From the NCBI GenBank assembly GCA_900116395.1, contig FPAN01000006.1, positions 62,001-126,000 on the forward strand: a DNA stretch of 64,000 nt, in the 5' to 3' direction. The notes below the pieces were generated by a model. That model did not search any database. It was not told where the DNA came from and saw nothing but the letters and a program-made list of their open reading frames with translations. Every line of letters begins with the position of its first letter. Within the stretch, counting starts at the first letter, position 1. Shown here piece after piece: positions 51,366-61,985 of this stretch. Source of the stretch: Lachnospiraceae bacterium XBD2001 (GTDB lineage: Bacteria > Bacillota > Clostridia > Lachnospirales > Lachnospiraceae). Made by a program: the position numbers and the translations under genes.

Positions 51366-51379
51366 TTTATACGTTTAAG
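51366..51379. promoter_or_regulatory. LacI-family operator O3 (divergent)
   Basis: TTTATACGTTTAAG matches the other two operators with two changes. It lies between the divergent regulator and GH13 genes, overlapping the -35 region of a possible plus-strand promoter (TATTAT at 51388-51393). Confidence 0.7.
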
Positions 51380-51451
51380 TATATGGATATTATGGAAATA
51401 TCCGGACGGTTTTGTCAAATACATTTTGAAGAGAGAAAAGGAATTAAGGAA

Positions 51452-53155
51452 ATGAACGAATATGCATTACTCCATAGCCCGGACTCCAAATACTGCTTCG
51501 CCACCGGTGAGCGGGAGTTGGTGATTCGCCTTCGGGTGGCCAAGGAGGACCGCGGTATATCAGTTATGCTCATATTCGGTAACAAATATGAGTACCATGA
51601 GAAGCGCATGGAGTGCACCATGAAAATTGCTTACTCTGATCAATTATATGATTACTATGAAACAAAACTTCAGCTAAGTGATGTGCGTTTGGCTTACATC
51701 TTCCTTCTGCAGGATGGAAAGCAGAGTTACTACTATAGTGAAGATGGATTGACGACAACCTACAATTTCAATGAAGGGTTTTACAATTTTTTCCAAATGC
51801 CATACATCAATCGCAACGATGTCCACCAGACCGTTGAATGGATGCGGAATGCTGTGTTCTATCAGATTTTTGTGGATCGGTTTTACCGTGGAAATTATGA
51901 GAAAGACGATACCTACATTGATATGGAATGGGGTGGCAAGCCTACGCCGAAGAATTTCGCCGGAGGAGACCTGCGGGGAATTATCGAAAAGCTGGAGTAT
52001 TTAAAAGACTTGGGAATAACAGCGATATATATGACTCCGATTTTTCAATCCAAGTCGAATCACAAATATGACATTAGTGATTATCGCAAGGTAGATCCCC
52101 AATTCGGTAGCCTGGAAGATTTGCGGGAATTGGTGCAAAAAGCCCATGAGCTTGGAATGCGCGTGGTGTTGGATGCGGTATTTAACCATTGCAGTGAACA
52201 ATTACCGGAATTCGCAGATGTTATGGAAAAAGGAAAGGAATCCCCATACTATGATTGGTTTTTGATTGATGGGGATTATCCGCTGCCTCAGGAAGGAAAC
52301 TATGAGTGTTTTGCTTCCTGCGCATATATGCCAAAGTTCAATACGGCTTCTGTGGCGGTTCAGGACTATCTGATTGATATAGCAACCTATTGGATTCGGG
52401 AAGCTGATATCGATGGCTGGCGTTTGGATGTGTCCGATGAAGTGTCCCATGAATTCTGGCGCAGATTCCGACAGGCAGTGAAGCAGGAGAAGCAAGACTG
52501 TGTTATCATCGGAGAGAATTGGCACGATGCGTATCCATATCTGATGGGAGACCAGTATGACAGTATCATGAATTACGCTTTCACAAAGGCCTGCCTGGAC
52601 TATTTTGCCAAGGGTAAATTCTCCGGAGAGGATATGGCAAATCAGCTGAATCATATATTGATGCGCAATACGGAGCCGGTGAATCGAATGATGTTAAATC
52701 TGTTGGATTCCCATGATACCCACCGCTTCTTTACCGAGGTGGGCTGCAACAAAGACAAGTTGTTGGCTGCGGTTGCATTGAATGTGATGTTCCCGGGAGC
52801 GACCTGTATCTATTACGGAACGGAGATTTGCATGGAAGGCGGCTATGATCCGGATTCCAGACGATGCTTTGATTGGGACAAGAGTAAGTGGGATATGGAT
52901 GCCTGGAAGTCCATGAGAGAATTGTTGCACTTCAAACAGACAAACACTTTGGGGTACGGAACCGTCTTCTTGAAGGGTGATGGCTCGTGCCTGTATATGG
53001 AACGCAAGGACGAGATGGCATGCTACCGCTTATGGATTCACCTAGACGAAGAGGCTGTAGAGATACCGGATCAAAACGAGGTGCTGCTATCCCATGGATA
53101 TCGGAATGGAGCACTTGCTGTGGGATATGTGATTACGAGGGAGGAATACCTATGA
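51452..53155 (+). CDS. GH13 maltodextrin hydrolase (neopullulanase-like)
   Basis: 567-residue cytoplasmic GH13 enzyme. A beta N-domain (about 1-115) precedes the barrel. Region I DAVFNHCS, region II GWRLDVSDE with nucleophile Asp326, Glu355 in IGENW and Asp422 in DSHDTHR make a complete catalytic set. It should cut imported maltodextrins. ATG 51452 starts a homologous N-domain; a longer frame to 51383 crosses the promoter. It shares ATGA with the binding-protein gene, tying import to hydrolysis. Confidence 0.9.
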   Translation: MNEYALLHSPDSKYCFATGERELVIRLRVAKEDRGISVMLIFGNKYEYHEKRMECTMKIAYSDQLYDYYETKLQLSDVRLAYIFLLQDGKQSYYYSEDGLTTTYNFNEGFYNFFQMPYINRNDVHQTVEWMRNAVFYQIFVDRFYRGNYEKDDTYIDMEWGGKPTPKNFAGGDLRGIIEKLEYLKDLGITAIYMTPIFQSKSNHKYDISDYRKVDPQFGSLEDLRELVQKAHELGMRVVLDAVFNHCSEQLPEFADVMEKGKESPYYDWFLIDGDYPLPQEGNYECFASCAYMPKFNTASVAVQDYLIDIATYWIREADIDGWRLDVSDEVSHEFWRRFRQAVKQEKQDCVIIGENWHDAYPYLMGDQYDSIMNYAFTKACLDYFAKGKFSGEDMANQLNHILMRNTEPVNRMMLNLLDSHDTHRFFTEVGCNKDKLLAAVALNVMFPGATCIYYGTEICMEGGYDPDSRRCFDWDKSKWDMDAWKSMRELLHFKQTNTLGYGTVFLKGDGSCLYMERKDEMACYRLWIHLDEEAVEIPDQNEVLLSHGYRNGALAVGYVITREEYL

Positions 53156-54618
53156 AAAAGAGATTGATAAGTGGCGTGTTGCTTGCAGCCATGATGCTCA
53201 CAAGCTTGGCAGGATGTGGTGCAGCAACAGATTCCAAGGAAGAGGCACAAGCTTCGAAGGATACGGTAACCGGTGCTATCTTTGACGGAACGTTGGAAGA
53301 GAATGTAACGATTCGAGTTTTGGAGAATGATACGGCGATTTCCAAGGGATATTTTCAGGAATTGATTGATGCATTTAATGCAGAGTATGCGCAGTACGGA
53401 ATTACTGCGGTGGATGCTAACATGGATCAGTATCTGGATTTGGCAAACGATGGCCCTTACGGCTATGGCCCTGACGTGCTGTATCAGGCCAATGATGTGT
53501 TGATGCAATACGCGCAGGGTAAGCATATCTATCCATTGCCGGTAGAATCGTTAGAGTGTTATGAACAGGTGCCCGAGGAAGCTTGGGAGGCCTATAAGAC
53601 CAATGTGGAAGGCAGCGAGTATTACTGCGGCGTTCCGGTAAATATACAGGCGCCGATGCTGTATTACCGTAAGGATTTGTTGCCGGAAGGATGGGAGAAC
53701 ACATGGGATAAGGATGCTAACGGCGTGCCGGATATGACGGAGAACTGGCGGGATATGTATTTGTTCTCTAAGGAACGCCACGCAGAAGACAGTGCCAAGT
53801 ATGGCTATATGAAGTCTATTTACGATGTGTACTTCTCCAGTGGATTCCTTTTCTCCTATGGCGCGTATGTATTCGGTGATGAGAATACCGATACGACGGA
53901 TATCGGATTTGCTGCAGGGGATGCGGAAAAGGGTGCTTATGTTCTACAGCAGCTGGCCGGAGTCATGAACGAAGATTGTTTGGATGATACCATCACAACC
54001 AATGCATATTCGAGATTGGGCGATGGCACCTATTTTGCAACCTTGTCTACTCCGGATATGTATTCCACCTTCCTAGATGAGCTGGCAAAAGATTACGAGA
54101 AAAACGGAAAAGATGCGAACGAAGCAATGGAACTTGCCAAGGAGAATCTGGTGATGACCGGCCTGCCAAAACTTCCGGAATCCGGAGACTTAGAGGATGA
54201 GGAAACAGCAACCATTGATACAGTTTCTATGGGCGGAATGAACGGATATGCAATCAGTGCGTATACCCAGGCACCAAATGCATGCCTTGCATTTGTTGAT
54301 TTTGCAACAAGCTATAAAATGATGATGAAGCGCAGTGAACTCTTAGGGGTTGCACCGGCTAGAGCAGATGCTGCTAAGGACGCAGGAGAAGTTTCTGCAG
54401 ATTTGTTTGATCGTTTGCATAATAATCAGATTGTATTGATGCCGTCAGTGGACGGAGTGTCCCAGATATGGACGCCGGGACAGACGTTCTTTATCGATGT
54501 GGCAAAGGACGCTTTCCGACCGGAGAACGAGCGTAAATACAAGGATATGGCAGCGCTGAAGGACGGCTTGACGGATATGAGTCAACAGATTTACGACGCC
54601 ATCAACACGTTGCAGTAA
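53152..54618 (+). CDS. maltodextrin ABC transporter binding lipoprotein
   Basis: 488-residue solute-binding lipoprotein (lipobox LAGC, Cys near 25). The fold of family 1 binding proteins is seen in YGPDVLYQANDVLMQYAQG, GVPVNIQAPMLYYRKDLLPEG and NGYAISAYTQAPNACLAFVDF. It is larger than Escherichia coli MalE by about 90 residues. Neighbouring GH13 and MalF/MalG genes make maltodextrins the likely ligand. Confidence 0.9.
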   Translation: MKKRLISGVLLAAMMLTSLAGCGAATDSKEEAQASKDTVTGAIFDGTLEENVTIRVLENDTAISKGYFQELIDAFNAEYAQYGITAVDANMDQYLDLANDGPYGYGPDVLYQANDVLMQYAQGKHIYPLPVESLECYEQVPEEAWEAYKTNVEGSEYYCGVPVNIQAPMLYYRKDLLPEGWENTWDKDANGVPDMTENWRDMYLFSKERHAEDSAKYGYMKSIYDVYFSSGFLFSYGAYVFGDENTDTTDIGFAAGDAEKGAYVLQQLAGVMNEDCLDDTITTNAYSRLGDGTYFATLSTPDMYSTFLDELAKDYEKNGKDANEAMELAKENLVMTGLPKLPESGDLEDEETATIDTVSMGGMNGYAISAYTQAPNACLAFVDFATSYKMMMKRSELLGVAPARADAAKDAGEVSADLFDRLHNNQIVLMPSVDGVSQIWTPGQTFFIDVAKDAFRPENERKYKDMAALKDGLTDMSQQIYDAINTLQ

Positions 54619-54635
54619 GGTAGAGTGGATAAGAC

Positions 54636-55955
54636 ATGAAAAAAGAAAAAAGCAAGTGGAAAAAGCTGCCGGCGGATTTACGCTGGCAGACCACCTTGTC
54701 CGCAATTATCATGGGTGGCGGACAGTTCCTATATGGTTGCCGCGGCCGGGGAGCATTGTACTTCCTGGTAGAGGCTGCTACAATCTGGTATTTCGCTGTT
54801 AGGGGATGGAAGGACTTACTTGGGTTTTTTACATTGGGTACGCAAACGGCGGATCCATGGACCCATACTCCGGGAGACAACTCCGTAGTCATGCTGCTTA
54901 TGGGATTGTTAGCATGGTTGATTCTTGTTGGATTTATAACATTTTATATTCGTAACCTGAAGGACGCGTATGCTACCCAGAAGCAGGTGGATCGGGGAGA
55001 GAAACCCGTTGGATTTATAACACAATTACGTGGGTTGCTGGATCAGAAATTCTACGTGCTTGCCTTAGCTCTTCCCGTTGTTGGAGTATGTGTTTTTAAT
55101 ATCCTTCCGATTGTGTTCATGATTTTAATCGCCTTTACCAATTATGGTGGAAGCATTGTGCCTCCGGCATTAGTGGACTGGGTTGGATTGGATAACTTCC
55201 GTAGAATCATCACCTTATCACAGTTTGCACCGACCTTTTTTAAGATCCTCGGTTGGAACCTGCTGTGGGCGGTGGTATCAACTGCGTTGAATTACTTCGC
55301 GGGGTTAGGACTGGCGTTGCTTTTGAACAAGGACTGCGTAAAGGGCAAGGCAATATGGAGAGCTTTTCCAATCTTGGCCTATGCGATTCCGGGATTTATT
55401 ACCTTGCTTGCATTTAAGTTCATGTTCTCCTACGGAGGACCGATTAACCAGATCATCCGCTCCTTGGGCGGAGTAGCCATTGGCTTTTTGGATCTGGATG
55501 CAAAATGGACAGCAAGAGTCATTGGAATATTGGTGAACTGTTGGATTAGTGTGCCATCCATTATGCTGTTGGCAACCGGCCATCTATCCAATCGGGATAT
55601 GTCGATTTATGAAGCGGCGCGGATTGATGGGGCGACGCGGGGACAGCAGTTCCGTAGTCTGACATTGCCGTATATGATTTTTACCACCACGCCGGTGATT
55701 CTTAGCCAGTTTGTAGGGAACTTCAACAACTTCGGTATCTTCTACTTCTTGCGTGGCGGAATGTATATGGATGGATATTTCCTAGCCAGCGATACGGATT
55801 TATTGATTAACTGGCTGTACAATCTATCCATTGATAACAACTATTACTGTATTGGTGCGGCAATCAGCTTGTTGATTTTTATTATTACGTCTGTCATCTC
55901 ATTACTTGTATATGTGAGATCGTCAGCTTATCGAGAGGAGGATACCTTCCAATGA
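54636..55955 (+). CDS. malF: maltodextrin ABC transporter permease MalF-type
   Basis: 439-residue permease with about eight membrane helices and an extended N-terminal region. The EAA loop that contacts the ATPase reads EAARIDGATRGQQF. It pairs with the MalG-type permease whose gene overlaps it by 4 bases. No malK ATPase is in the window, so a shared sugar ATPase encoded elsewhere (MsmK type) is expected. Confidence 0.92.
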   Translation: MKKEKSKWKKLPADLRWQTTLSAIIMGGGQFLYGCRGRGALYFLVEAATIWYFAVRGWKDLLGFFTLGTQTADPWTHTPGDNSVVMLLMGLLAWLILVGFITFYIRNLKDAYATQKQVDRGEKPVGFITQLRGLLDQKFYVLALALPVVGVCVFNILPIVFMILIAFTNYGGSIVPPALVDWVGLDNFRRIITLSQFAPTFFKILGWNLLWAVVSTALNYFAGLGLALLLNKDCVKGKAIWRAFPILAYAIPGFITLLAFKFMFSYGGPINQIIRSLGGVAIGFLDLDAKWTARVIGILVNCWISVPSIMLLATGHLSNRDMSIYEAARIDGATRGQQFRSLTLPYMIFTTTPVILSQFVGNFNNFGIFYFLRGGMYMDGYFLASDTDLLINWLYNLSIDNNYYCIGAAISLLIFIITSVISLLVYVRSSAYREEDTFQ

Positions 55956-56791
55956 GAAAACAATGGAATATCGGAAGAGCGACGGATACGGTTGTAACCT
56001 ATGCAGTACTGCTTGTTGTGTGTGGAATCTTCTTCTTCCCATGCCTTTGGCTCATCCTGGCTTCCTTCTCCGAGTCGGGAAGTATCTATTCGTTTCGGGG
56101 ATTTTTCCCTACGTCATATAGTTTAGATACCTTTCGTACATTATTTACGGATACGACCATGTATAACTATCCGAAGTGGTTTCTGAACACCCTGTTCATT
56201 GCCTCCGCCAGCTGTGTTTTAGGAACTTTCCTTACGATACTTACCGCGTATACCATGTCTAGATTTACGTTTCGCGGCCGTAAGACTTTGATGAAAACAA
56301 CGATGGTACTTGGAATGTTCCCTTCCTTTATGGGAATGACAGCGGTCTATATTCTTATGACCCAGTTCAACCTGATCAACCAGCATTGGGGATTGATTCT
56401 CATCTATGCCGCCGGAGCGCCGATGGGGTATTTGACCCAGAAGGGATTCTTCGATACGATTCCGAAGGCAATCGATGAGGCCGCCAAGATTGATGGAGCA
56501 ACGAACTTTCAGATTTTTTGGAAGGTGAATCTCCCCTTATCGCGACCGATGATTGTGTATACGGCCCTTACTTCCTTCACCTGGCCGTGGAGTGACTTCA
56601 TCTTGCCGAAGCTTCTCTTGAAGGAAAAGGATCTATATACCGTAGCGGTAGGGCTGATGAGCTTGGATGAGACGGAATTCGCTAGATTTGCAGCAGGCAG
56701 CGTATTCATTGCAGTCCCAATCGTTATCCTGTATTTTTGCTTAGTGAAAAATATGATTAACGGAATAAGCGCAGGAGCGGTAAAAGGTTAA
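55952..56791 (+). CDS. malG: maltodextrin ABC transporter permease MalG-type
   Basis: 279-residue permease with six membrane helices. The EAA loop is EAAKIDGATNFQIF followed by VNLPLSRP, as in MalG. Last gene of the transport operon, followed by a terminator. Confidence 0.93.
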   Translation: MRKQWNIGRATDTVVTYAVLLVVCGIFFFPCLWLILASFSESGSIYSFRGFFPTSYSLDTFRTLFTDTTMYNYPKWFLNTLFIASASCVLGTFLTILTAYTMSRFTFRGRKTLMKTTMVLGMFPSFMGMTAVYILMTQFNLINQHWGLILIYAAGAPMGYLTQKGFFDTIPKAIDEAAKIDGATNFQIFWKVNLPLSRPMIVYTALTSFTWPWSDFILPKLLLKEKDLYTVAVGLMSLDETEFARFAAGSVFIAVPIVILYFCLVKNMINGISAGAVKG

Positions 56792-56797
56792 AATCAG

Positions 56798-56849
56798 AAG
56801 GCTATTTCTTTCGTGTAAGCAAAATTTGCACGGGAGAGTAGCCTTTTTT
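56798..56849 (+). terminator. terminator of the maltodextrin operon
   Basis: AAGGCTA (56798-56804) pairs with TAGCCTT (56839-56845), extended by weaker pairs including CGTG/CACG, followed by six T. Confidence 0.8.
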
Positions 56850-56875
56850 GTGTATTATATTTGAAAGAAAATGGA

Positions 56876-56937
56876 AAACATGTGTTTGATTTTGTGCAAT
56901 TTAATTCCTAGGAATACATTTTAAATCGTAGTATAAT
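56876..56937 (+). promoter_or_regulatory. uvrB upstream region: possible LexA site and -10
   Basis: AAACATGTGTTT (56876-56887) is a palindrome related to the Gram-positive SOS box GAACNNNNGTTC with outer changes. ATTCCTAGGAAT (56904-56915) is a perfect palindrome, and TATAAT at 56932-56937 a good -10 with weak -35. SOS control of uvrBA is known in Firmicutes; here the match is imperfect. Confidence 0.4.
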
Positions 56938-56991
56938 AGACTTTGCTACACTATAGACTTATGAGGCAAGATGCCCAAGGAGTTATAGAAT

Positions 56992-58974
56992 ATGGAATTT
57001 AAGTTGCATGCGCCATATGAGCCCACCGGAGACCAGCCGGAGGCCATTCGCCAGCTGGTGGAAGGCTTCAAGGAAGGCAACCAGTTTGAAACGCTTTTAG
57101 GTGTCACCGGCTCCGGTAAGACCTTTACCATGGCCAATGTAATTGCACAGTTGAATAAACCGACGCTGATTATTTCTCACAACAAGACCCTGGCGGGACA
57201 GCTCTATTCCGAGATGAAGGAATACTTCCCGGAGAATGCGGTAGAGTATTTTGTCAGTTACTACGATTATTACCAGCCGGAGGCTTATGTGCCCCAGACA
57301 GATACCTATATCGCCAAGGATTCTTCCATTAATGATGAGATTGATAAGCTGCGATTGTCTGCAACGGCGTCGTTGTCTGAGCGGAAGGATGTTATTATTG
57401 TCTCTTCCGTATCCTGTATTTATGGTATTGGTAGTCCGGATGATTATGAGAACATGATGGTATCCCTTCGCCCGGGACAGGAGATTGACCGTGACGAAGT
57501 GATTCGTTCATTGATTGATATGCAGTATCTGCGGAATGATCTGGATTTTACCCGTGGTACCTTCCGCGTACGGGGCGACACCCTAGAGGTGATTCCGGCC
57601 AACGTATCGGATTACGCTTATCGGATTGAATTCTTCGGTGATGAGATTGACCGTATTGTGGAGACGGATCCGCTGACAGGTCAGGCGAGACGGGAGCTAA
57701 ACCATGCGGCTATTTTCCCAGCGTCCCATTACGTTGTGCCCCAGGCTAAGATAAATCAGGCCTGTGAGACTATCGAAGCGGAGTTAAAAGAGCGAGTAGC
57801 CTACTTCAAGAGTGAGGACAAGCTTATCGAGGCACAGCGAATTGCAGAGCGCACCAACTTCGATGTGGAGATGTTGCGGGAGACGGGATTTTGCAGCGGT
57901 ATTGAGAATTATTCCAGACATCTGACCGGCCAGAAGCCGGGAGAGCCGCCGATGTGCTTGATGGATTACTTCGGGGATGATTATCTGATTATCATCGACG
58001 AGTCCCATATTACGGTGCCTCAGGTTCGCGGTATGTATGCAGGGGATAGAGCCCGGAAGACCACTCTGGTAGATTATGGATTCCGCTTGCCGTCGGCATT
58101 GGATAACCGCCCGTTGAACTTCACAGAATGGGAAGGGAAGATTGACCAGGTGCTCTTCGTATCGGCAACACCCAGCGACTATGAGGAAGAGCATGAGATG
58201 CTTCGCGCGGAGCAGGTGATTCGACCGACCGGTCTCTTAGATCCGAAGATTGATGTTCGCCCGGTAGAGGGCCAGATTGATGACCTGATTGCTGAGATTA
58301 AGAAGGAAACGGCTGATGGTCACAAGGTCTTGATTACTACCTTAACCAAGCGCATGGCGGAAGACTTAACCGACTACATGCAGGAGCTTGGCATCAAGGT
58401 GAAATACCTGCATTCGGATATTGACACCTTGGAGCGTGCGGAGATTATTCGTGATTTGCGATTGGGTGTCTTTGACGTATTAGTTGGAATTAACCTTCTT
58501 CGAGAAGGATTGGATATTCCGGAGATTACCCTGGTTGCTATCTTGGATGCGGACAAGGAAGGCTTCCTGCGTTCCGAGACATCCTTAATCCAGACCATTG
58601 GACGAGCTGCCCGTAATGATAAGGGTCATGTCATTATGTATGCGGATAAGATGACGGATTCCATGCGAGCGGCTATCGGTGAGACGGAGCGACGACGCAG
58701 CATCCAGGAGGCTTATAACGAAGCTCATGGCATTACACCGAAGACCATCGAGAAGGCGGTTCGTGACGTCATCGCCATCAGCAAGCAGGTGGCGGAGGAC
58801 CGGTCCATGGATCGTCGTCCGGAGGAGATGAACATCAAGGAATTGAAGGAAGCCATCGAGAAGACCAAGAAGAAGATGGAGCACGCAGCGGCAGACCTGA
58901 ACTTCGAGGCGGCGGCAGAGTACCGCGATTCCTTAATCGAGATGAAGAATATGCTGCGTGATATGGAAAAGTAG
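56992..58974 (+). CDS. uvrB: excinuclease ABC subunit B
   Basis: 660-residue damage-verification helicase of nucleotide excision repair. Walker A GVTGSGKT is at 37-44, the beta-hairpin region [12 protein letters not shown] near 92-103, helicase motif [13 protein letters not shown] and QTIGRAARN are present, and a C-terminal UVR motif ([12 protein letters not shown]) contacts UvrC. AAGGAG precedes the ATG. uvrA follows after 43 bases. Confidence 0.98.
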   Translation: MEFKLHAPYEPTGDQPEAIRQLVEGFKEGNQFETLLGVTGSGKTFTMANVIAQLNKPTLIISHNKTLAGQLYSEMKEYFPENAVEYFVSYYDYYQPEAYVPQTDTYIAKDSSINDEIDKLRLSATASLSERKDVIIVSSVSCIYGIGSPDDYENMMVSLRPGQEIDRDEVIRSLIDMQYLRNDLDFTRGTFRVRGDTLEVIPANVSDYAYRIEFFGDEIDRIVETDPLTGQARRELNHAAIFPASHYVVPQAKINQACETIEAELKERVAYFKSEDKLIEAQRIAERTNFDVEMLRETGFCSGIENYSRHLTGQKPGEPPMCLMDYFGDDYLIIIDESHITVPQVRGMYAGDRARKTTLVDYGFRLPSALDNRPLNFTEWEGKIDQVLFVSATPSDYEEEHEMLRAEQVIRPTGLLDPKIDVRPVEGQIDDLIAEIKKETADGHKVLITTLTKRMAEDLTDYMQELGIKVKYLHSDIDTLERAEIIRDLRLGVFDVLVGINLLREGLDIPEITLVAILDADKEGFLRSETSLIQTIGRAARNDKGHVIMYADKMTDSMRAAIGETERRRSIQEAYNEAHGITPKTIEKAVRDVIAISKQVAEDRSMDRRPEEMNIKELKEAIEKTKKKMEHAAADLNFEAAAEYRDSLIEMKNMLRDMEK

Positions 58975-59017
58975 ATGTGTTGTATTTCCAACATTTTTGA
59001 ATTAGAAAGAATACGAA

Positions 59018-61864
59018 ATGAAAGTAAGTAACGATAACGGAAACAGAAAATTTATTAAGATTCGCGGGGCTAATGTCCATAATCTGAAGAACATTAGTCT
59101 GGATATTCCCCGTGATGAATTTGTTGTATTGACGGGATTGTCCGGATCCGGTAAGTCCTCCTTGGCGTTTGATACGATTTTTGCCGAAGGACAACGCCGT
59201 TATATGGAGTCTCTCTCCAGTTATGCCCGTCAGTTCTTAGGACAGATGGAGAAGCCGGATGTAGAACGTATCGAGGGAATGCCACCGGCCATTTCCATTG
59301 ACCAGAAGTCTACCAACCGTAACCCACGTTCTACCGTAGGAACCGTAACGGAGATTTACGATTACTTCCGATTGCTCTATGCGAGAATCGGTACACCTCA
59401 CTGTCCGAACTGCGGTCGTGAGATTAAGCGCCAGACCGTTGACCAGATGGTGGATATTGTCATGAAGCTTCCGGAGAAAACTAAGTTCCAGGTGTTAGCT
59501 CCGGTAGTTCGCGGCCGTAAGGGAACCCATGAGAAGCTGTTTGAACGCATGAAGGCCAGCGGTTATGTCCGCGTCATCGTAGATGGCAGCCAGTACGATG
59601 TAGAAGAAGAGATTAAGTTAGATAAGAATAAGAAGCACAACATCGAAATCGTCATTGACCGATTGGTTGTGAAGGAAGGATTGGAGAAGCGTCTCACCGA
59701 CTCTTTGGAGAATGCCTTGAAGTTAGCAGACGGACTCGTACTGATTGACGTCATTGGTGGCAAGCAGATGAGCTTCTCTGAGAGTTTTGCCTGCCCGGAT
59801 TGTGGTATCAGTGTAGATGAGATTGAGCCAAGAACCTTCTCTTTTAACAATCCTTTTGGTGCTTGTCCGGAGTGTTACGGTCTTGGCTATAAGATGGAGT
59901 TCGATGAGCGACTCATGATTCCGGATCCATCCTTAAGCTTCAACGAAGGCTGTGTACAGGTCATGGGATGGCAGTCCAGTAGTGATCCGAAGAGCTATAC
60001 CCATGCGATTTTGATGGCGCTTGCTAAGGAGTATAACTTCAGCTTGGATACACCATATGAAGAATTGCCGGAGGATATCCGTCGCCAGTTCATCTATGGA
60101 TTTAAGAAGGTGGTGAAGGTTCCGTATAAGGGTAAGTTCGGAGAAGGCATCTATGATGTGCAGTTCGAAGGCTTGATTGCCAATACCAACCGCCGTTATC
60201 GCGAGACCAAGTCCGAGACTCAGCGTGCCCAGTACGAGGAGTTCATGGAAGTAAGCCCTTGCCCGTTGTGTGAGGGACAGCGTCTGAAGAAGGAAGCGCT
60301 TAGCGTCACCATCGCAGGTAAGAATATTTACGAGATTACTACCATGCCGGTACGTGATTTGCAGAAGTTCCTAGAGGATATGACCTTAACGGATTACCAG
60401 ATGCAGATTGGCCGCATGGTATTAAAAGAGATCAAGGGCCGTGTAGGATTTTTAGTAGACGTGGGATTGGATTATCTTTCTCTCTCCCGCGGAACCGCAT
60501 CTCTTTCCGGTGGAGAGGCGCAGCGTATCCGTCTGGCAACCCAGATTGGTTCCGGATTGGTAGGCGTTACCTATATCCTGGATGAGCCGAGTATCGGATT
60601 GCACCAGAAGGATAACGATAAGCTGTTAGCATCCTTGAAGGGTCTTCGAGACTTGGGTAATACTCTGATTGTAGTAGAGCATGATGAAGATACCATGCGT
60701 GCAGCAGATTACATTGTAGATATCGGACCGGGCGCCGGAAGCCAGGGCGGCGAAGTGGTTGCAGCAGGTTCTTACGAGGATATTATTAATAACCCGAACT
60801 CCATTACCGGACAGTACTTAAGCGGTAAGCGACAGATTCTGGTTCCGTCCGAGCGCCGGAAACCAACGGGATGGCTCAAAGTTATCGGCGCGAAAGAGCA
60901 CAACCTGAAGAATATCGATGTGGATGTTCCGCTGGGGGTAATGACCTGCATTACCGGTGTGTCCGGAAGCGGTAAGAGTTCTCTCGTCAATGAGATTCTC
61001 TATAAGGCATTGGCCAAGAAGCTGAATCGTGCCCATAAGATTCCGGGTGCGTATAAAAGAATCGAAGGCGTGGAACAGTTGGATAAGGTCATTGATATTG
61101 ACCAGTCTCCAATCGGACGTACCCCGCGTTCCAATCCGGCAACCTATACCGGTGTCTTCGATATGATTCGAGATCTCTTTGCCAGCACCCCGGACGCCAA
61201 GGCCAAGGGCTATTCCAAGGGACGCTTTAGTTTCAATGTGAAGGGCGGCCGTTGTGAGGCCTGCTCCGGAGACGGTATTGTAAAAATCGAGATGCACTTC
61301 CTTCCGGATGTATATGTACCGTGTGAGGTCTGCGGAGGAAAGAGATATAATCGCGAGACTTTGGAAGTGAAGTACAAGGGCAAGTCCATCTATGACGTAT
61401 TGGATATGACGGTAGAAGAAGCACTGCCGTTTTTCCAGAATGTACCATCCATTCAGCGTAAGATTCAGACTCTCTATGATGTAGGACTTGGCTACGTGAA
61501 GTTGGGCCAGCCGTCTACGGAGTTATCCGGAGGAGAAGCACAGCGTATTAAGCTGGCTACCGAGCTGTCTCGTCGTAGTACCGGCAAGACCATCTATATC
61601 TTAGATGAGCCGACCACGGGACTTCATTTTGAAGATGTGAACAAGCTGGTAGGCATTTTGCGCCAGCTCTCGGAAGGCGGGAATACGGTAGTTGTAATCG
61701 AACATAACCTGGATGTCATCAAGACAGCGGACTATATCATTGACCTTGGACCGGACGGCGGTGACCGGGGCGGTACCATTGTGGCCTGTGGAACTCCGGA
61801 AGAAGTGGCCAAATGCAAGAAGTCCTATACCGGACAATACATAAAAAAGTATTTGAAAAAGTAG
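59018..61864 (+). CDS. uvrA: excinuclease ABC subunit A
   Basis: 948-residue damage sensor with two ABC ATPase modules. The first Walker A is GLSGSGKSS (from residue 40), the second GVSGSGKSS in the C-terminal half. Signature motifs LSGGEAQRI occur twice. Zinc sites CPNCG, CPDC...CPEC and CEACSG...CEVCGG are intact. Full length. It forms an operon with uvrB. Confidence 0.98.
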   Translation: MKVSNDNGNRKFIKIRGANVHNLKNISLDIPRDEFVVLTGLSGSGKSSLAFDTIFAEGQRRYMESLSSYARQFLGQMEKPDVERIEGMPPAISIDQKSTNRNPRSTVGTVTEIYDYFRLLYARIGTPHCPNCGREIKRQTVDQMVDIVMKLPEKTKFQVLAPVVRGRKGTHEKLFERMKASGYVRVIVDGSQYDVEEEIKLDKNKKHNIEIVIDRLVVKEGLEKRLTDSLENALKLADGLVLIDVIGGKQMSFSESFACPDCGISVDEIEPRTFSFNNPFGACPECYGLGYKMEFDERLMIPDPSLSFNEGCVQVMGWQSSSDPKSYTHAILMALAKEYNFSLDTPYEELPEDIRRQFIYGFKKVVKVPYKGKFGEGIYDVQFEGLIANTNRRYRETKSETQRAQYEEFMEVSPCPLCEGQRLKKEALSVTIAGKNIYEITTMPVRDLQKFLEDMTLTDYQMQIGRMVLKEIKGRVGFLVDVGLDYLSLSRGTASLSGGEAQRIRLATQIGSGLVGVTYILDEPSIGLHQKDNDKLLASLKGLRDLGNTLIVVEHDEDTMRAADYIVDIGPGAGSQGGEVVAAGSYEDIINNPNSITGQYLSGKRQILVPSERRKPTGWLKVIGAKEHNLKNIDVDVPLGVMTCITGVSGSGKSSLVNEILYKALAKKLNRAHKIPGAYKRIEGVEQLDKVIDIDQSPIGRTPRSNPATYTGVFDMIRDLFASTPDAKAKGYSKGRFSFNVKGGRCEACSGDGIVKIEMHFLPDVYVPCEVCGGKRYNRETLEVKYKGKSIYDVLDMTVEEALPFFQNVPSIQRKIQTLYDVGLGYVKLGQPSTELSGGEAQRIKLATELSRRSTGKTIYILDEPTTGLHFEDVNKLVGILRQLSEGGNTVVVIEHNLDVIKTADYIIDLGPDGGDRGGTIVACGTPEEVAKCKKSYTGQYIKKYLKK

Positions 61865-61880
61865 GTTAAACGTATATAAT
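61853..61880 (+). promoter_or_regulatory. mbl promoter
   Basis: TTGAAA (61853-61858), 16 bases, TATAAT (61875-61880), overlapping the uvrA end. It gives a leader of about 100 bases. Confidence 0.75.
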
Positions 61881-61918
61881 AGGTACGTATAGTGCCATAC
61901 TATCGGTAAGACATTGAA

Positions 61919-61938
61919 TTTGTAAGACTTCTTACAAA
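61919..61938 (+). other. perfect hairpin in the mbl leader
   Basis: TTTGTAAG (61919-61926), 4-base loop, CTTACAAA (61931-61938). A run of seven T lies 12 bases further on, too far for a classical terminator. A smaller hairpin ATAGT/ACTAT precedes it. Possibly a regulatory leader. Confidence 0.45.
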
Positions 61939-61985
61939 TACCTATAAACTTTTTTTGTATCTGTTTGGAAAGGAGATCCGTAGAC

